Below the pieces are notes generated by a model. It was not told the origin of the DNA. It was given only the letters and a program-made list of their open reading frames with translations, and searched no databases. From Acanthococcus lagerstroemiae (lineage: Eukaryota; Arthropoda; Insecta; Hemiptera; Eriococcidae), in NCBI GenBank assembly GCA_031841125.1, contig CM063106.1, forward strand, positions 72,776,101 through 72,840,100: DNA of 64,000 bases, written 5' to 3'. A program made the position numbers and the translations under genes. Of this stretch, positions 1-11,144 are shown one piece after another. Each line of letters begins with the position of its first letter. The stretch's first letter is position 1.

Positions 1-312
1 CTCATCCCATTGTTTTTTATGCTGTTGTGCGACGTAATGGTTTCATTTGGATCTATTTTTGCAATTTCAGGACTTTGCATTTTCAGATACAACATTTCTT
101 TATCTCGAGTACAGGGCTTCGATGAGCCTGAATATATGGGGATGGGAATGATAGAACATTCCATTTAGTTTGCTATTGGAGGCCTCGCATGCACTGGTCG
201 TGCGTATTTGATGTGTGTCATAAATTATACAGCCCACATTGATTCCATCATTTACGTATTCATTCAGAATGTATTTCGCGAATTTGTCCACTGTTGATAG
301 GTCTGGGGGCAA
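1..312 (-). pseudogene. Decayed transposase C-terminal fragment (MULE-like?)
   Basis: On the minus strand, 312-100 is open for about 70 residues and then runs on through stop codons to the window edge. It contains a stretch reading R-T-T-S-A-C-E-A followed by H-P-H-I-F-R. This resembles the R-T-T-N-x-x-E-S ... H-P-x-I-x-x-F block near the C terminus of Mutator-like (MULE) transposases found in insect genomes. That family match is from memory of the motif and is tentative. There is no ATG at the start (TTG) and the downstream frame is broken, so this is a remnant, not a gene. It could also be a scrap of another transposase family that shares the motif. Confidence 0.35.
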
Positions 313-3279
313 TAGGGCTGAAGTCCTGTTAAATGCACTCTTCTATTGCTTCCAATGGTAGGACAGGTACATACTTGAGTATTCGGGCGGGACGCAATTC
401 ATTTAAGTTACTGTGTGGATTGCAGAACGCAATTCAAGTATTGTACATTTTCCTTCGGGACGCATCTCAACCATGTAAAAATTGCTCGGGACGCAATTAA
501 TATACAGTCTAATAACTGATTGCTACACCAAATTCTCTTTCGCCTTCCTAAAAAGAATTCGCTCGGCGTATACTTATTGAATAAAGAACCGCGTAATGGC
601 TGCGGGGGGGAATCCCCACCGAGCCCCTTGGATTGCAGGCCCCCCCAAAATATGACTTGTTTCAAGAATGAAAAAATACCGGTTGAGGCCCCAACCAATA
701 TTCCTCCTTTACAATTCCTTTGCCAGTCCGCGGGTGTGAATAAACTATACGAAACCGGAAGTAAGTCTCCCTATGCCAGATAATGAGGTCCCTCAAAGAC
801 CGTCTGTCCCTAATCTTATTTTCCAAGTGTGGTAGGCGCCCTGTATATAGAAAAGAGCAAATCTGAGGGAAGTGGGGTGGGTCTGATCTGAAAGAGATTT
901 AGTTAGACATGAGGTAGATACTTGTACTTTGTTTTTCTGAATTGATGTTCTTGATTTGTGTAGTCAGATATGAGGGTAGATGTTTATACGCCTTTTTTGA
1001 AATTATGCCTTTGATACTAAAGAAATATGTCGATGAAAAGTAGAAAGTATGCTGAAGTACAAATCCAGGAAAGTCGAACTGCATATAAGCGAACCCCTCT
1101 CATTTACCAGTGCATACCTATCCGAAAAGGCTCGTCTTTAGGTAATCTTGAAATCGTGTCATTTTTTATATGACCAGTGAAGGAATTACTACAACATGTA
1201 CTAGACGCGGGATTGTCTTGAGCGATCATTACCGGCCCATTCCATACGATCTACACAATGTTACATCCAGCTGCGTTGTAAGGCTGATATTTTATGAAAA
1301 TATGCCACGAATTACTTAATTTTGTTAATCTCCTACCAGTAGCTGAAGACCACCAAGAAACAAGACAGCGGACGAAAAATGTTAAATCGTTATTGTTCTT
1401 CGCGGAGCGACGTACTTCGGATATACGCCTAAAATTCTTTCTCGAGCCTCATCTGATCCGAATGAAAAACGATAATTTTTACGTGCAGACATTGCCAAGC
1501 CGGCTCGTGTCATCCGCGGTGCCAAAAACACGCGTTTTCACACGAAAAACCCGACATTAATAGTTTCCAGTTGGTAATTCCTATTATCGACGATCGTGGC
1601 CAACGGAACAAGTCAGACTATATAATCAGAGCTTCGGATTTATGCTCGCATCCGCAATAATGGGATGGGCGACCAGCGCATTTGAATTTCGCCTTCAGCT
1701 TTTCACCTAGCTGTTTGTACTCGAATTCGAACAGGTGGTATTTACTCGGGTATTTTCAGCCCACGTAAACGCTGTATACCAATGGCGCATAAACCTACGC
1801 TACTGAGTTGGCTGTGGCGAAAAAGCCGCTTTCTAGTGCCACATTTCGATTAAGTTGTTAAAGAGCCTACATAATATACTTTATACTTCTTGCATCCTGG
1901 CTCTGCTCGGTGTATCTTCGTCTTGCATTTTCGCCTTTGGCCAGCCAGAAACTATGTCGCAGAACCGAACCTAAGAAATTAAGTACCTCAACGAATTTAG
2001 GTATAGGAAACTTTCATTCGAGGCTGGTAATTTCCGAAGGATTGCTGCGGTTGCACACTTTGTCAACTGTTTCCCAGCGGTTTATTATGTACGTCGGCGT
2101 TTCTTTGACTCGAGGGTCGTATTACCAACTCACTTTCGCCTATTTTACGACTTCGCGGTGCGTCGTAATACATTGTATTGGAGTCCGATTATCCAGACGT
2201 GCACATAAGTCACCCGTAAAATTGCGGAATCGTGTCATTTTTGTCGGGAACCGGCTAGGTAAGCAATAACATGTCGAGCCGTGACGATAGGCTGTGCACT
2301 GGACATTGGACGACAGCACGTAGTCCAGGAATCTGAATTCTCGGTATGTGTAATTGAGTTAAGTGCTGACGAAGTGTTTCAGACGGTTATCGAAACCGAT
2401 TATACTCCTGCTAGGCGACGTCAATTGAACGCAAATTAGAATGTTATGGCTTTTGATGAGGCCAGCCTGCTCGCCAATTGACCCTTTTCTCTCACTGTTA
2501 TCGTGACAACTAGCATCACGAAGGCCAATTAGAAAAAAAGTCCGCGAAGGTCGTGAGAGTGGATTTATGGACCGGAATACAGTTCTTCACTAGAGTGGCT
2601 TTTAATACGTGAGTTCAGTTCATCGCTCGTACGCTGATTTCCTCAAGTATAGACGAAAAATCGACGGTAATTGGCAGCGGGAAAATCACATTGCATTCGC
2701 GCCTACACAGACTACTGATGATGGTTGTTCAGTGAGAGCGAATAATCTCTCATGACTTGAAACTATACGAGTATAATTTATGAGATGAAGAGTACTTGGT
2801 CGTCATTAGCGACGTAATGAAGGAAAAAACGCGATTCCTGTCGGATAATTGAGTAACTGTCAAATCGGCAATTGAATTACCGAATTAAGAACATTGATGT
2901 TTGTCGGTTACATAAAAGGCTATGAAGGTAATGACGCAGATTTCCAGCTCCATATTTGATGCGATGACGATCGGTGTACGGTCCGATCAATTTGATTTTC
3001 AGTTTCCTCTACACGTGTAACTGACACCGAGAGTTGCATGGTGATTCGGTGATGTAATAATTAGCTTTAGGTAATTACAGAGAGTAGATAAATGTTGACC
3101 TAAGAAGATGAAGAATATGTTTCCAGATGGATAAAATCTTTCAATGTTCATGAAGGGAGAACGTTCACTGCTGGGTACATCAAAATAATTCAACTTGGCG
3201 CACAGTGGATTCAAATGTCAAAAAACGAAAACTTGATTCAGTATCTAGGATCGGTACTTCGGCAGTGACCCTCCGGTCA
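313..3279. other. Gene-free stretch, no recognisable feature
   Basis: No supported gene. The short open frames here (up to 119 codons at 1910-2269) show no recognisable motif and no splice context. The only structure I see is a loose repeat of GGGACGCAATT-like words at about 388, 424, 457 and 488, spaced about 33-35 bases, probably a degenerate minisatellite. Confidence 0.4.
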
Positions 3280-3370
3280 CTGATGCGATACTCGAAATGG
3301 TAGTTCCTGTGGCCGGGGGTGCGGTGTCATAGGGGCCACTTTGGCATGCGTGCATCGCCATACGTCCCAC
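3280..3370 (-). repeat. Short interspersed repeat, family 2, copy A
   Basis: This ~90-bp segment recurs at 32146-32234 and 45776-45868, with shared words ATACTCGAAA, GGGGTGCGGTGTC and TGGCATGCGTGCATCGC. Read on the minus strand, TGCCAAAGTGGC resembles a Pol III A box and TTTCGAGTATC, 35-40 bases later, resembles a B box, so a tRNA-derived SINE head is a reasonable inference. In this copy a short word (CTTCGGCAGTGA) occurs on both sides, at 3258 and 3379. No target duplication or A tail is clear. Confidence 0.5.
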
Positions 3371-3419
3371 TACACCACTTCGGCAGTGAACCTCTTGCGA
3401 TCACTTTTTCTTTTTTCTT

Positions 3420-5076
3420 TTCCTACTATTTCAGTATTGTTTCGTTGAATTGATTGCAGAGTGCGTTTTTGTTGTTGATAGAAATTTCTATGGACATTTT
3501 TAGTCAAAAAATACAGTCACTGTGGAATTTTATGATGGGGGGGGGGATTAGGGATTCATGTTGAGCACGCTAGGAATGATATGAGCTGAGGAGACCGAGT
3601 TTTTACTGATAACAGAATCGATATCAGGTCGATAATTTATTGATTTCCATATAAAATATGAAAGTATGGATTGTTCAAATCAAAACTATCGAGAGCCAAG
3701 ATGCGTGTTTGTTTTTTTTGCCGACTCTCCCCGAGTAGAGAGGTCACTTATTTTTCAATATTGTTTCTTCCAACCATATTCCATATTTAGTAGTTATTGT
3801 TTCACTGAGAATTGATCGCAGAATGGATTCGTGTTGTTGATAGAACTGTCTATGGAATTTTGTGTATCTTCAGTATTGTTTCATTGTTCGGCCAGTTTCT
3901 CGGCAAGGCGAGAAGACGAGAAGAGGGCTAAGACAGCCCTAACAGCCTCCCCGACGTCTCTGAAGTAATGCTCGAAAGAGCGGATTCCAGGGCTCGGGTT
4001 GAGAGTAAAATTAGAAAAATATTGTTTCATCGAATTGATTACAAAGTGTGTTCCTGTTGTTGATAGAAATTTTCATGGAATTCCGTAAATCTTCAGTATT
4101 GTTTCATTGAATTGATTGCAGAGTGCGTTTCTGTTGTTGATAGAAATTTCCATGGAAAATTTTAGTCAAAACATACAATTACTATGGAAGTTTATGATGG
4201 GTGGGGTGGGGGTAGTGATTCAAGTTTGAGCATGTTGAGCGCGTTAGGAATGATATGAGCTAATGAAGATCGAGTTTTTACCGATAACATAACAAATCGA
4301 TACCAAGTAGATAATTATTTATGAATTTCCATATAAAATATAAAGGTATGGATTGTTCAAATCAAAACTATCTAGAGTTAAGATGCGTGCTTTTTTACCG
4401 ACTCTCCCCGAGTAGTGAGGTCACTTATTTTTCATTATCGTGTCTTGTAACCATATTTAGTATTGTTTCACTGAGAATTAATTGCAGAGTGGATTCTTGT
4501 TGTTGATAGAAATTTCCATGGAATTTTGTAGATCAGTATTGTTTCATTGAATTGATTTTGCAGAGTGCGTTCCTGTTGTTGATAGAAATTTTCATGGAAT
4601 TTTGTCGATCTTTAGTATTGTTTCATTGAATTGATTGCAAAAGGCGTTTCTGTTGTTGATAATAGAAATTGACATGGAAATTTTTAGTCAAATAATATAA
4701 TCACTACGGAAGTTGATGATTGGGGGGGGGGGATTAGTGATTCAAGTTTGAGCGTGTTGAGCATGCTAGGAATAATATGAGCTAAGGAGGACAGAGTTTT
4801 TACTGATAGCATAACAGATCGATATCAGGTCGATAATTATTTATTAATTTCTGTATAAAATCTAAAAGTGTGGATTGTTCAAATCAAAATTATCGAGAGT
4901 CAAGATGCGTGCTCTTTTTTGCCGACCCTCCTCGAGTAGAGAGGTCATTTATTTATCGTTATTGTTTCTTCCAACCATATTTAGTATTGTTTCACTGAGA
5001 ACTGATTTCAGAGTGGGTTCGTGTTGTGGATAGAAATTTATATGGAATTTGGTAGGTCTTCAGTATTGTTTCATTG
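3420..5076. repeat. Higher-order tandem repeat (three units)
   Basis: A ~78-bp subrepeat (it contains TATTGTTTCATTGAATTGAT and TGTTGTTGATAGAAATTT) occurs about nine times. It is arranged in groups separated by a ~360-bp block that carries a G homopolymer, the word GATCGATATCAGGTCGATAA and a pyrimidine-rich CCGACTCTCCCCGAGTAG segment. The G runs at about 3536, 4200 and 4720 mark three units. Unit 1 is longer than unit 2 by about 140 bases, which matches a SINE piece inside it. A fourth partial block resumes at 5989-6160 beyond inserted sequence. No coding potential is evident. Confidence 0.75.
3887..4018 (+). repeat. tRNA-SINE body, head missing (inside the tandem repeat)
   Basis: This matches the body of the complete SINE at 51541-51744, including the words GAGGGCTAAGACAGCCCTAA, CTGAAGTAATGCTCGAAAG and the terminal AAATTAGAAAAA. 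The tRNA-like head is absent. It interrupts a 78-bp subrepeat after TTTCATTG, and the subrepeat resumes directly with TATTGTTTCATCG. Confidence 0.8.
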
Positions 5077-5120
5077 CTAGGCCGGTTTTTCGGCAAGACG
5101 AGAAGAGAGCTAAGACATAC
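5077..5120 (+). repeat. tRNA-SINE body fragment, second site in the tandem repeat
   Basis: It starts CTAGGCCGGTTTTTCGG after the same TTTCATTG breakpoint as the copy at 3887, and continues to GAGCTAAGACATAC before the similarity stops. The identical junction implies that the SINE was already in an ancestral repeat unit before amplification, not two independent insertions. Confidence 0.7.
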
Positions 5121-5988
5121 TTAAGAGGAACACACAACTACCTTTACACATTAAGGTGGTCGTTATTTACTCTTGCTGATCTTTTTTTCTGAATTTCCTT
5201 TAATTCGTCTCCTAAATTGGTTTCAATAAAAAAAAAAGAGAAAAAAAATACTACGAATCTTCAGATCGATCGGATTAGGGGAATCCGTGCCACAAGCTCC
5301 CTTTCGTTCTTGTGGGAAAAACAAATGAAGTTTTGACTTTTGTTCCAGATTAAATTTCCCTCCTATATTCACCAGGACCAAAGACCGTAAATTTAACAAT
5401 AGAACATTTGCTATCGGATTCAGCTTATGACATTGGAAAACAAGTCTTTTGCTTTCAACTTTTAGATTTTAATAAAATGTTCAACTTTCTTAAATTTCAG
5501 GCTCTAGGTCAAACAGAGAATCTAGCAGAAACAGAATAGTCATTAAAATTCGAAATTCAATTTTTGCTACCGACTTTCAGATTCTCGAAATGTCCTCCAC
5601 ATTTCAGCTTTATTCCAACATTTCAGATAACGTTCGATACTCAGCTTGAAATCTTCGGCTTTTGACTGACTAGTCTCTAACAGGAGTCTAGAGTACTCTA
5701 TTTTCAGAAACGAAATTTGACTTTCAGTTTGGGGAGGTGGAGAAGAAAAATTTGCCGACAAATACTTTTTTTTTAACTAAAAGTTCGCCGATAAAATGTT
5801 TAAAAAATTGAAAATTTGCCGATTTTTAATCGAAATATTTTGTAATGGGAAAAACAAAATAAACAAACGAACAAACATTTATAAAAAATGAAAATTCCAA
5901 ATGAACAGTTTCGAAATTTGCCGACTGCCTAATTATGGGGGGGGGGTCAACCCCCTTCACCCCATACCCCTATAGTTTTGCCCCTGAG
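5121..5988. other. Sequence interrupting the tandem repeat
   Basis: The higher-order repeat is broken here and resumes at about 5989 (GCCCGCTAGGAACGAGG). The interval is AT-rich, contains repeated AATTTGCCGA words and a G10 run, and ends with ACCCCTATAGTTTTGCCCCTG. In reverse this reads CAGGGGCAAAACTATAGGGG, which is typical of a hAT-type terminal repeat. I cannot find the matching left end, so this is at best a decayed element. Confidence 0.4.
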
Positions 5989-6160
5989 CCCGCTAGGAAC
6001 GAGGTTTTACTGATAACATAACAGATCCATGTCAGGTCGATTGTTATTTATTAATTTTCATAATACCTATAAAACATGAAACTATCGATTGTTCAAGACT
6101 GTCGAGAGTCAAGATGCGTGCTTTCTTGCCGACCCTCCTCGAGTAGCGAGGTTGCTTGTT
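5989..6160. repeat. Partial fourth unit of the higher-order repeat
   Basis: It resumes the block seen in the 3420-5076 units: TTTTTACTGATAACATAACAG-like, GTCAGGTCGAT, AGTCAAGATGCGTGC and GCCGACCCTCCTCGAGTAG. It ends at about 6160 in unrelated sequence. Confidence 0.65.
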
Positions 6161-8489
6161 ACAAAACTTTCTGGAGAAGTGGCGTCAACCAAAACTATCA
6201 AACCGTAAACTTTAACAGAAAATAAAAAATAATGCAAGGATTACATACGGCTACACTTCGTTTGCCTATGGAGAAATACTCGTAATTTTGAATAATGCAG
6301 ATTTCTTCAATTTTATCAACTAGTATGAGTTAATTTTATCCAATAGGGAGGAGGCAAGGAGTTCACCCAACGTCCTGTTAGTCCGTTGGCGAGTTTCACC
6401 TCAGCTGGCGTTCTTTCTTTGGAGAATACTTTTACGACTTGAGTATCAGACATTTTGCGAAACAATCTCCCCAAAATATCTATAGTCGACACCATCGAGC
6501 AATTCGTTATCTTTCGTGAATTGTACTTGTAATTTCTACGAAAGTACTTAACGATCATGGGACCGAGGACCGCATCGTATTATCGAACAGGGATGGAGAA
6601 AGCAAATATAAAACGAAATGATAATTTAGAAGGGTGATTCTGACTAGTCGTGCGTTATGAACTCGAAATCTCATTGTCTTCGCGATGGCGATTGGAAAAG
6701 TTGTACATTGCAGTTGAAGCCTTATGAGAGCAGGATGAAAGATTCTTATTGACTCGGAAGTTCGGAAATTTGTCTTCTTTGTGTTTACGGTGACGGGAAG
6801 AAGTCAATGTTGCTTTTGAAGGGGCTGTGCTTGACGTTCATTTTAGCAGCGTTTCTGAATGAATTTTGAATTTCGTAGATTGGTTTTAAGAAATGTACAC
6901 TCACATTTGCATCATACGGGCCTATTTCATCGATTCTAGATTTTGAAATATGCGGGGTTTTCTGACATTGTATGTTTGGTCCGGACAGCAGTGAAGGCAT
7001 TCGAAATTACAGAAATATGAGCTTGTAGAAAAAGCGCACGTATTGATCAATAGTAAAAACACATCTTTAGAATGCGAAATGTAAACAGTAACTGTATTTA
7101 AACTGTGGATAAGACTGGCCGATCAAGGGAAGAAAAAAAGGACAGTGAGTCAGAAGAATAATAGCGGAAATGCGGGTATGCAGGAGACAAAAGACTTCTG
7201 TTAGACGTTTGCATCGTGTTTCACAGGAAATAGCCAGGTAGGACGATTTATACAAAAATGTACATTCGGGAAGAGAGAGTCGCCGCAGATGCATCCATTT
7301 TCCCCATATGGCACTATTAGACAGCTTAAATCTGAAAGGTAGCAAAAATGACAAAACGGCCCCACATCGACGGACAGTTCAAAGTTCGACAGAACATCAA
7401 ACTCACCTGCATGAATCTTGACGTCTCAAGGACTGTATTCTGGACTTCATAGTTCTGAATGTATTCTGAAGAATGTAGCTAGTCTTAAACTGGCCTAGAA
7501 GAGTCCTGTAGAGTCTTGAACAAGTCTTCAAGAATCTTAAACGAGTCTTGAAGAGTTCTTATCACGTCTGGGTGGGTCGTAAAGAATCCAAAAAAGCCGT
7601 TCTTCTCCATCAAGTTTGGAAGAGCCTTAGAATGCCTTAAACGAGTCTCATGATGCCTTAAATTAGGGCGAATTTTTCGAAAATCTTAATAAAGGCATGA
7701 AAAGTCGGCGAGTCTTCAACGAGAGCTTTTTAATGAATCTTCCCTAAGTAAGATAGTTTTAGAGTTTTAAAGGACCATCGAAGACTTGTACAGCTTGTTT
7801 TAATGAGTCTTAGACTAGTCTTATATGGGAGTTTTAGAGTTTTATACAAGTACATATAATGGAAGCGTTTCAGAAAATCTCGATCACATTTTGAAAAGTC
7901 TTAAATCTACAAAAATCAGAAAAAGTCGAAAACGAGTTCTGAACAGTTTTAGTGAGCCTTGGAAGAATTTAAAAGTACATATTTTAAACGACCAATGAAG
8001 AGTGTATATTGCCTAATCTTGAGGACTGATCATAAGCTCACCCCATCCTCTAAATGGACCGTTACAACCATGAACATTAGCAATTCTCCAGAAATTGTGG
8101 TCTCGTTGAGAATTCAGTTGATCGAAAAAGTGTGACAACTTATTTTTGGAAGTATTTTTATGTACAGATCAATTAAGAAAATACAAATTGTTCCAAAACT
8201 TCAAGCATTTTTCTCGTGGAGGGGGGGGGGGGTTATTTTCTTACGCATTCTGCATTTTTTCTCCTAGCATGACTTCATAGATTCGCCACCGATAAAACGA
8301 TAAGTGCCAAAACCAATCAAGTCCAACCAAGAACGTTCAAATCTAATCACAATTCACCAAAAGGTACCAAATTCGTAAAAACGATCGGCAACGACTGAAT
8401 TTGACCATTAAGTGGCCAAGAAGGACCCAAAACAATGTACATAAAACGCAACCGAATTGGGGCTGTAGCTTGTAAGAAGGGAAACATCT
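6161..8489. other. Gene-free stretch with a degenerate AGTCTTGAA-rich zone
   Basis: No gene is supported. Between about 7425 and 8010 the words AGTCTT, GAGTCTTGAAGAG, AATCTTAAACGAGTC and similar recur every 10-25 bases, which looks like a heavily decayed short tandem repeat. A G12 run lies at about 8220. Open frames in this interval are short and unmotivated. Confidence 0.4.
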
Positions 8490-9087
8490 GCCGATTGCAG
8501 TATTAAATCTACTTAGTTTCAATCCGCTTGACAGTATCGGTTTCAGGCAGTCAAATGATCTAAGATACAATTCGGTGTCTGAAACTAACTGAGATTCATT
8601 TTTGTATCTAGTGGTTGTTGCATCTAGCTCTTTCAATCAGCTTTACAGCTATGTTAGACAGTGAATCTGTCTGAGATTCAGTTTTGTGCTTGCTGGTTGT
8701 AGTATACAGCTTTTTTGATTAATTTGAGAGCTTCCATATCAGGCATTGAAACTGTCTAAGATTCACTTCTGTGCCTGTTGGTTGTAGCATCCAGCTAAGA
8801 TTCAATTTCTTGTCTGCTGGTTGTAGCATTCAGCTCTTCCAATCAGCTTTATACATAGGCTGTCGCTAAGTAACTGAGACTAAAATTCGTACGGCCCACC
8901 AACGCTACCTGTCGGCGTTTCAACGCTGTAGAGGAATAATTTGGTTCATTAGCTATCGATTGAGACCACGTTGAGTTTATTTGATTGAAAACTCACTGTT
9001 CTCGACCAATTTGAAGGAAACCATGTGAGTTGACCCCTCCAGGTTTTTTAAAGAAGGAAAAAAAGCATACGATTACAAATTTTTTTA

Positions 9088-9262
9088 TTAATCATCATCT
9101 TCATTAAGTACACAAATATCTTTTTCAAAATAAGCGCTATTCATGGCTATACAGGCGCTCATTCGTTTTTGCCATTTATCGAACGTTTTCGCGTATTCCG
9201 CCGCCGGTAACGAGGAGAAAAACATCTGCGCCGCGGTGATTACTTCTAAAAAATCACAATTC
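9088..9262 (-). pseudogene. Mariner transposase C-terminal remnant, left arm
   Basis: The minus-strand frame ends with a stop at 9088 and encodes the last ~55 residues of a mariner-type transposase, including F-D-K-W-Q-K-R-M and C-I-A-M-N-S-A-Y-F-E-K, the usual W-x-x-R-M-x-x-C-I ... Y-F-E tail. Upstream it runs into a homopolymer C/G run and loses similarity, so the catalytic core is absent in this arm. Confidence 0.85.
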
Positions 9263-9278
9263 ACCCCCCCCCCCCCCA

Positions 9279-9516
9279 TATAGTCCTGATCTTGCTCCCT
9301 GCGACTTTTGGTTAATTCCTCAACTGAAGGTAGCCTTACGCGGTCGTCAATTCAACACGAATCAAGAAGTCATCACCGATGTTTTTCTCCTTGTTACCGG
9401 CGGCAGAATACACAAAAACGTTCGATAAATGGCAAGAACGAATGGACGCCTGTATAGCCATGAATGGCGCTTATTTTGAAAAAGATATTCGTGTACTTAA
9501 TGAAAATGATGATTAA
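9279..9516 (+). pseudogene. Mariner transposase C-terminal remnant, right arm
   Basis: The plus-strand frame begins with S-P-D-L-A-P-C-D-F-W, the block that carries the third catalytic Asp of the DD34D triad. It continues to about 9380, where a frameshift moves the reading to M-F-F-S-L-L-P-A-A-E and then F-D-K-W-Q-E-R-M ... Y-F-E-K, ending at the stop 9514-9516. It extends further toward the core than the left arm. The first two catalytic aspartates are missing. Confidence 0.87.
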
Positions 9517-10001
9517 TAAAAAAATTTGTAATCGTATGTTTTTGTTCTTTCTTAAAAAAAAAAATCTTTATAAAACCTGGAGGGGTCAACGCATACAGTT
9601 TCTTTCAAATTGGTCTGGAACAGCGAGTTTTCAATCAAATGAGCTCGGGGTAGTCTCAATCAATAGCTAATGAACCAAATTATTCCCCTACTGTGTTGAA
9701 AGCCGATAGGTAGCGTTGGTGGGCCGTACGAATTTTAGTCTCAGTTACTTAGCGACAGTCTATGTAGGTTCTGTGTCAGACAGTAAAACTGTCTAAGATT
9801 CAATTCCATATCTGCTGGTTGGAGCATCTAGTTTTTTCAGTTAGCTTTATAGCTCCTGTGTCAGACAATGAAGCTGTCTAAGATTCAATTTGTTGTCTGC
9901 TGGTTGTAGCATTCAGCTTTTTGATTAGCTTTTTACAGCTTCTGTATCAGACAGTGGAACTGTTTAAGATTCAATTTCGTGGCTGTTGGTTGTAGCATCT
10001 A

Positions 10002-10576
10002 CAAGGGACAGTCAATAATTACGGTTCGCTTAAAAAAAGTAATAAAAAAAAAGTCAGGAAAACCATTAGAAAAATATATCAGCTATGTGTATAGAATTCC
10101 TGATTTTCCTACATAATCTCCAAACGCGAAAGACATTTCGTGGGCTGATCAATGAGTTTATGTATTCCACTTGAGTAATACACTGCGTTCAAATTTGAGA
10201 TGTAATTGGTGATGAACATCTACAGTTCCTTCAATGTTGCGAACAGGCGACCTCGCAGAGTGACTTTTAGCCCAGTTTTGTTGGCGTATTACGCCATTTC
10301 CAAACTTTCACACACTTTCCAGTAGATTCCGCTGCCATTCATTTTTTTTTTCGTCGTCAAACAGGATAACCAAGCAAATTACAAAACTGGACACACACTT
10401 CATCAGCACTTGCATCTTCATACTGTTGCCGGTCGCGCTGTCTTGCTCTTATCGGCATGAAATTTGGCCATTGTTGCCACTTAACCCTACGCTGTTGTTC
10501 TCCCAAATTTCCGCTTGATCTGATACATACAATGTAAATGGTGAAATAGCGAACCTTAATTATTGACTACCCTTCG
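10002..10576. mobile_element. TA-flanked DNA element (Tc1/mariner-type MITE)
   Basis: It is inserted in the 85-bp satellite. Flanking TA is at 10000-10001 and 10577-10578. The terminal repeats read AAGGGACAGTCAATAATTAC on the left; the right end, complemented, reads GAAGGGTAGTCAATAATTAA. The two share GTCAATAATTA and GGTTCGCT. The interior has no open transposase frame that I can recognise. Superfamily assignment rests on the TA duplication and overall form. Confidence 0.7.
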
Positions 10577-11144
10577 TAGCGAAGATTCAATTCCATATCT
10601 GCTGGTTGTAGCATCCAGCTCTTTTGATCAGCTCTACAGCTTCTGTGTCAGATTCGATTCTGTGCTTGCTGGTTGTAGTATCCAGCTTTTTCGATTAGTT
10701 TGATAGCTTCCATGTCAGGTAGTGAAACTGTCTGAGATTCAGTTCTGTGTCTGTTGGTTGAATCATCCAGCTGAGCTTCGATTCCGTGTCTGCTGGTTGT
10801 AGCAGCCAACTCTTTCAGTCAGATTTGTAGCTTCTGTCAGATAATGAAACTGTCGTAAGATTCGATTCCTTATCTGTTGGTTGTAGCATCCAGCTCTTTC
10901 AAACACAGATTTGTAGCTTTTGTGTCAAATAGGGAAACTGTCTAAGATTCAGTTCCGTGCGTGCTGGTTGTAGCATTCTGTTCTTCCGTTCAGTTTGATA
11001 TAGCTTCCGTGTTACCAAGTGAAACCGTCGAAGATTCTAAACGTTCAAAGCACGTGTGCGAAGATCCTTAGCTGGGGGGACTGGCGAGACGACAGAATTG
11101 AATGGAAACAAACTCTTGAAACAGTTGTATCAATTTCAAAATGT

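Larger units (their letters stand above)
8858..9760. mobile_element. Palindromic mariner-like element
   Basis: The element is bounded by TA dinucleotides (8856-8857 and 9761-9762) and by perfect-looking terminal repeats: GGCTGTCGCTAAGTAACTGA on the left and its complement TCAGTTACTTAGCGACAGTC on the right. The two arms, each about 400 bases, are inverted copies of one another through the terminal repeat and through the C-terminal transposase coding sequence. The element therefore consists of two 3' halves of a mariner joined near a C14 run at about 9263-9277. TA duplication and the mariner-type transposase residues place it in the IS630-Tc1-mariner superfamily. It is non-autonomous. Confidence 0.87.
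8490..11040. repeat. ~85-bp satellite array with two transposon insertions
   Basis: Units of about 85 bases carry CTGCTGGTTGTAGCATCCAG, a CAGCTTTATAGCTTCTGTGTC-like block shared in parts, and CTGTCTAAGATTCAATT. For example, successive unit starts are seen at 9811, 9896 and about 9981. The array is broken by two TA-flanked elements (8858-9760 and 10002-10576), after each of which it resumes. Units vary considerably, suggesting an old array. No coding potential. Confidence 0.75.

Noticed and set aside
3258..3275. CTTCGGCAGTGA resembling the 5' stem of U6
   Set aside because: Only a short word is shared; no U6 core follows. It is part of the border of repeat family 2.
8490..11040. CRISPR-like repeat-spacer array
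   Set aside because: The ~85-bp units are contiguous and diverged throughout, with no constant short repeat and unique spacers; eukaryotic satellite.
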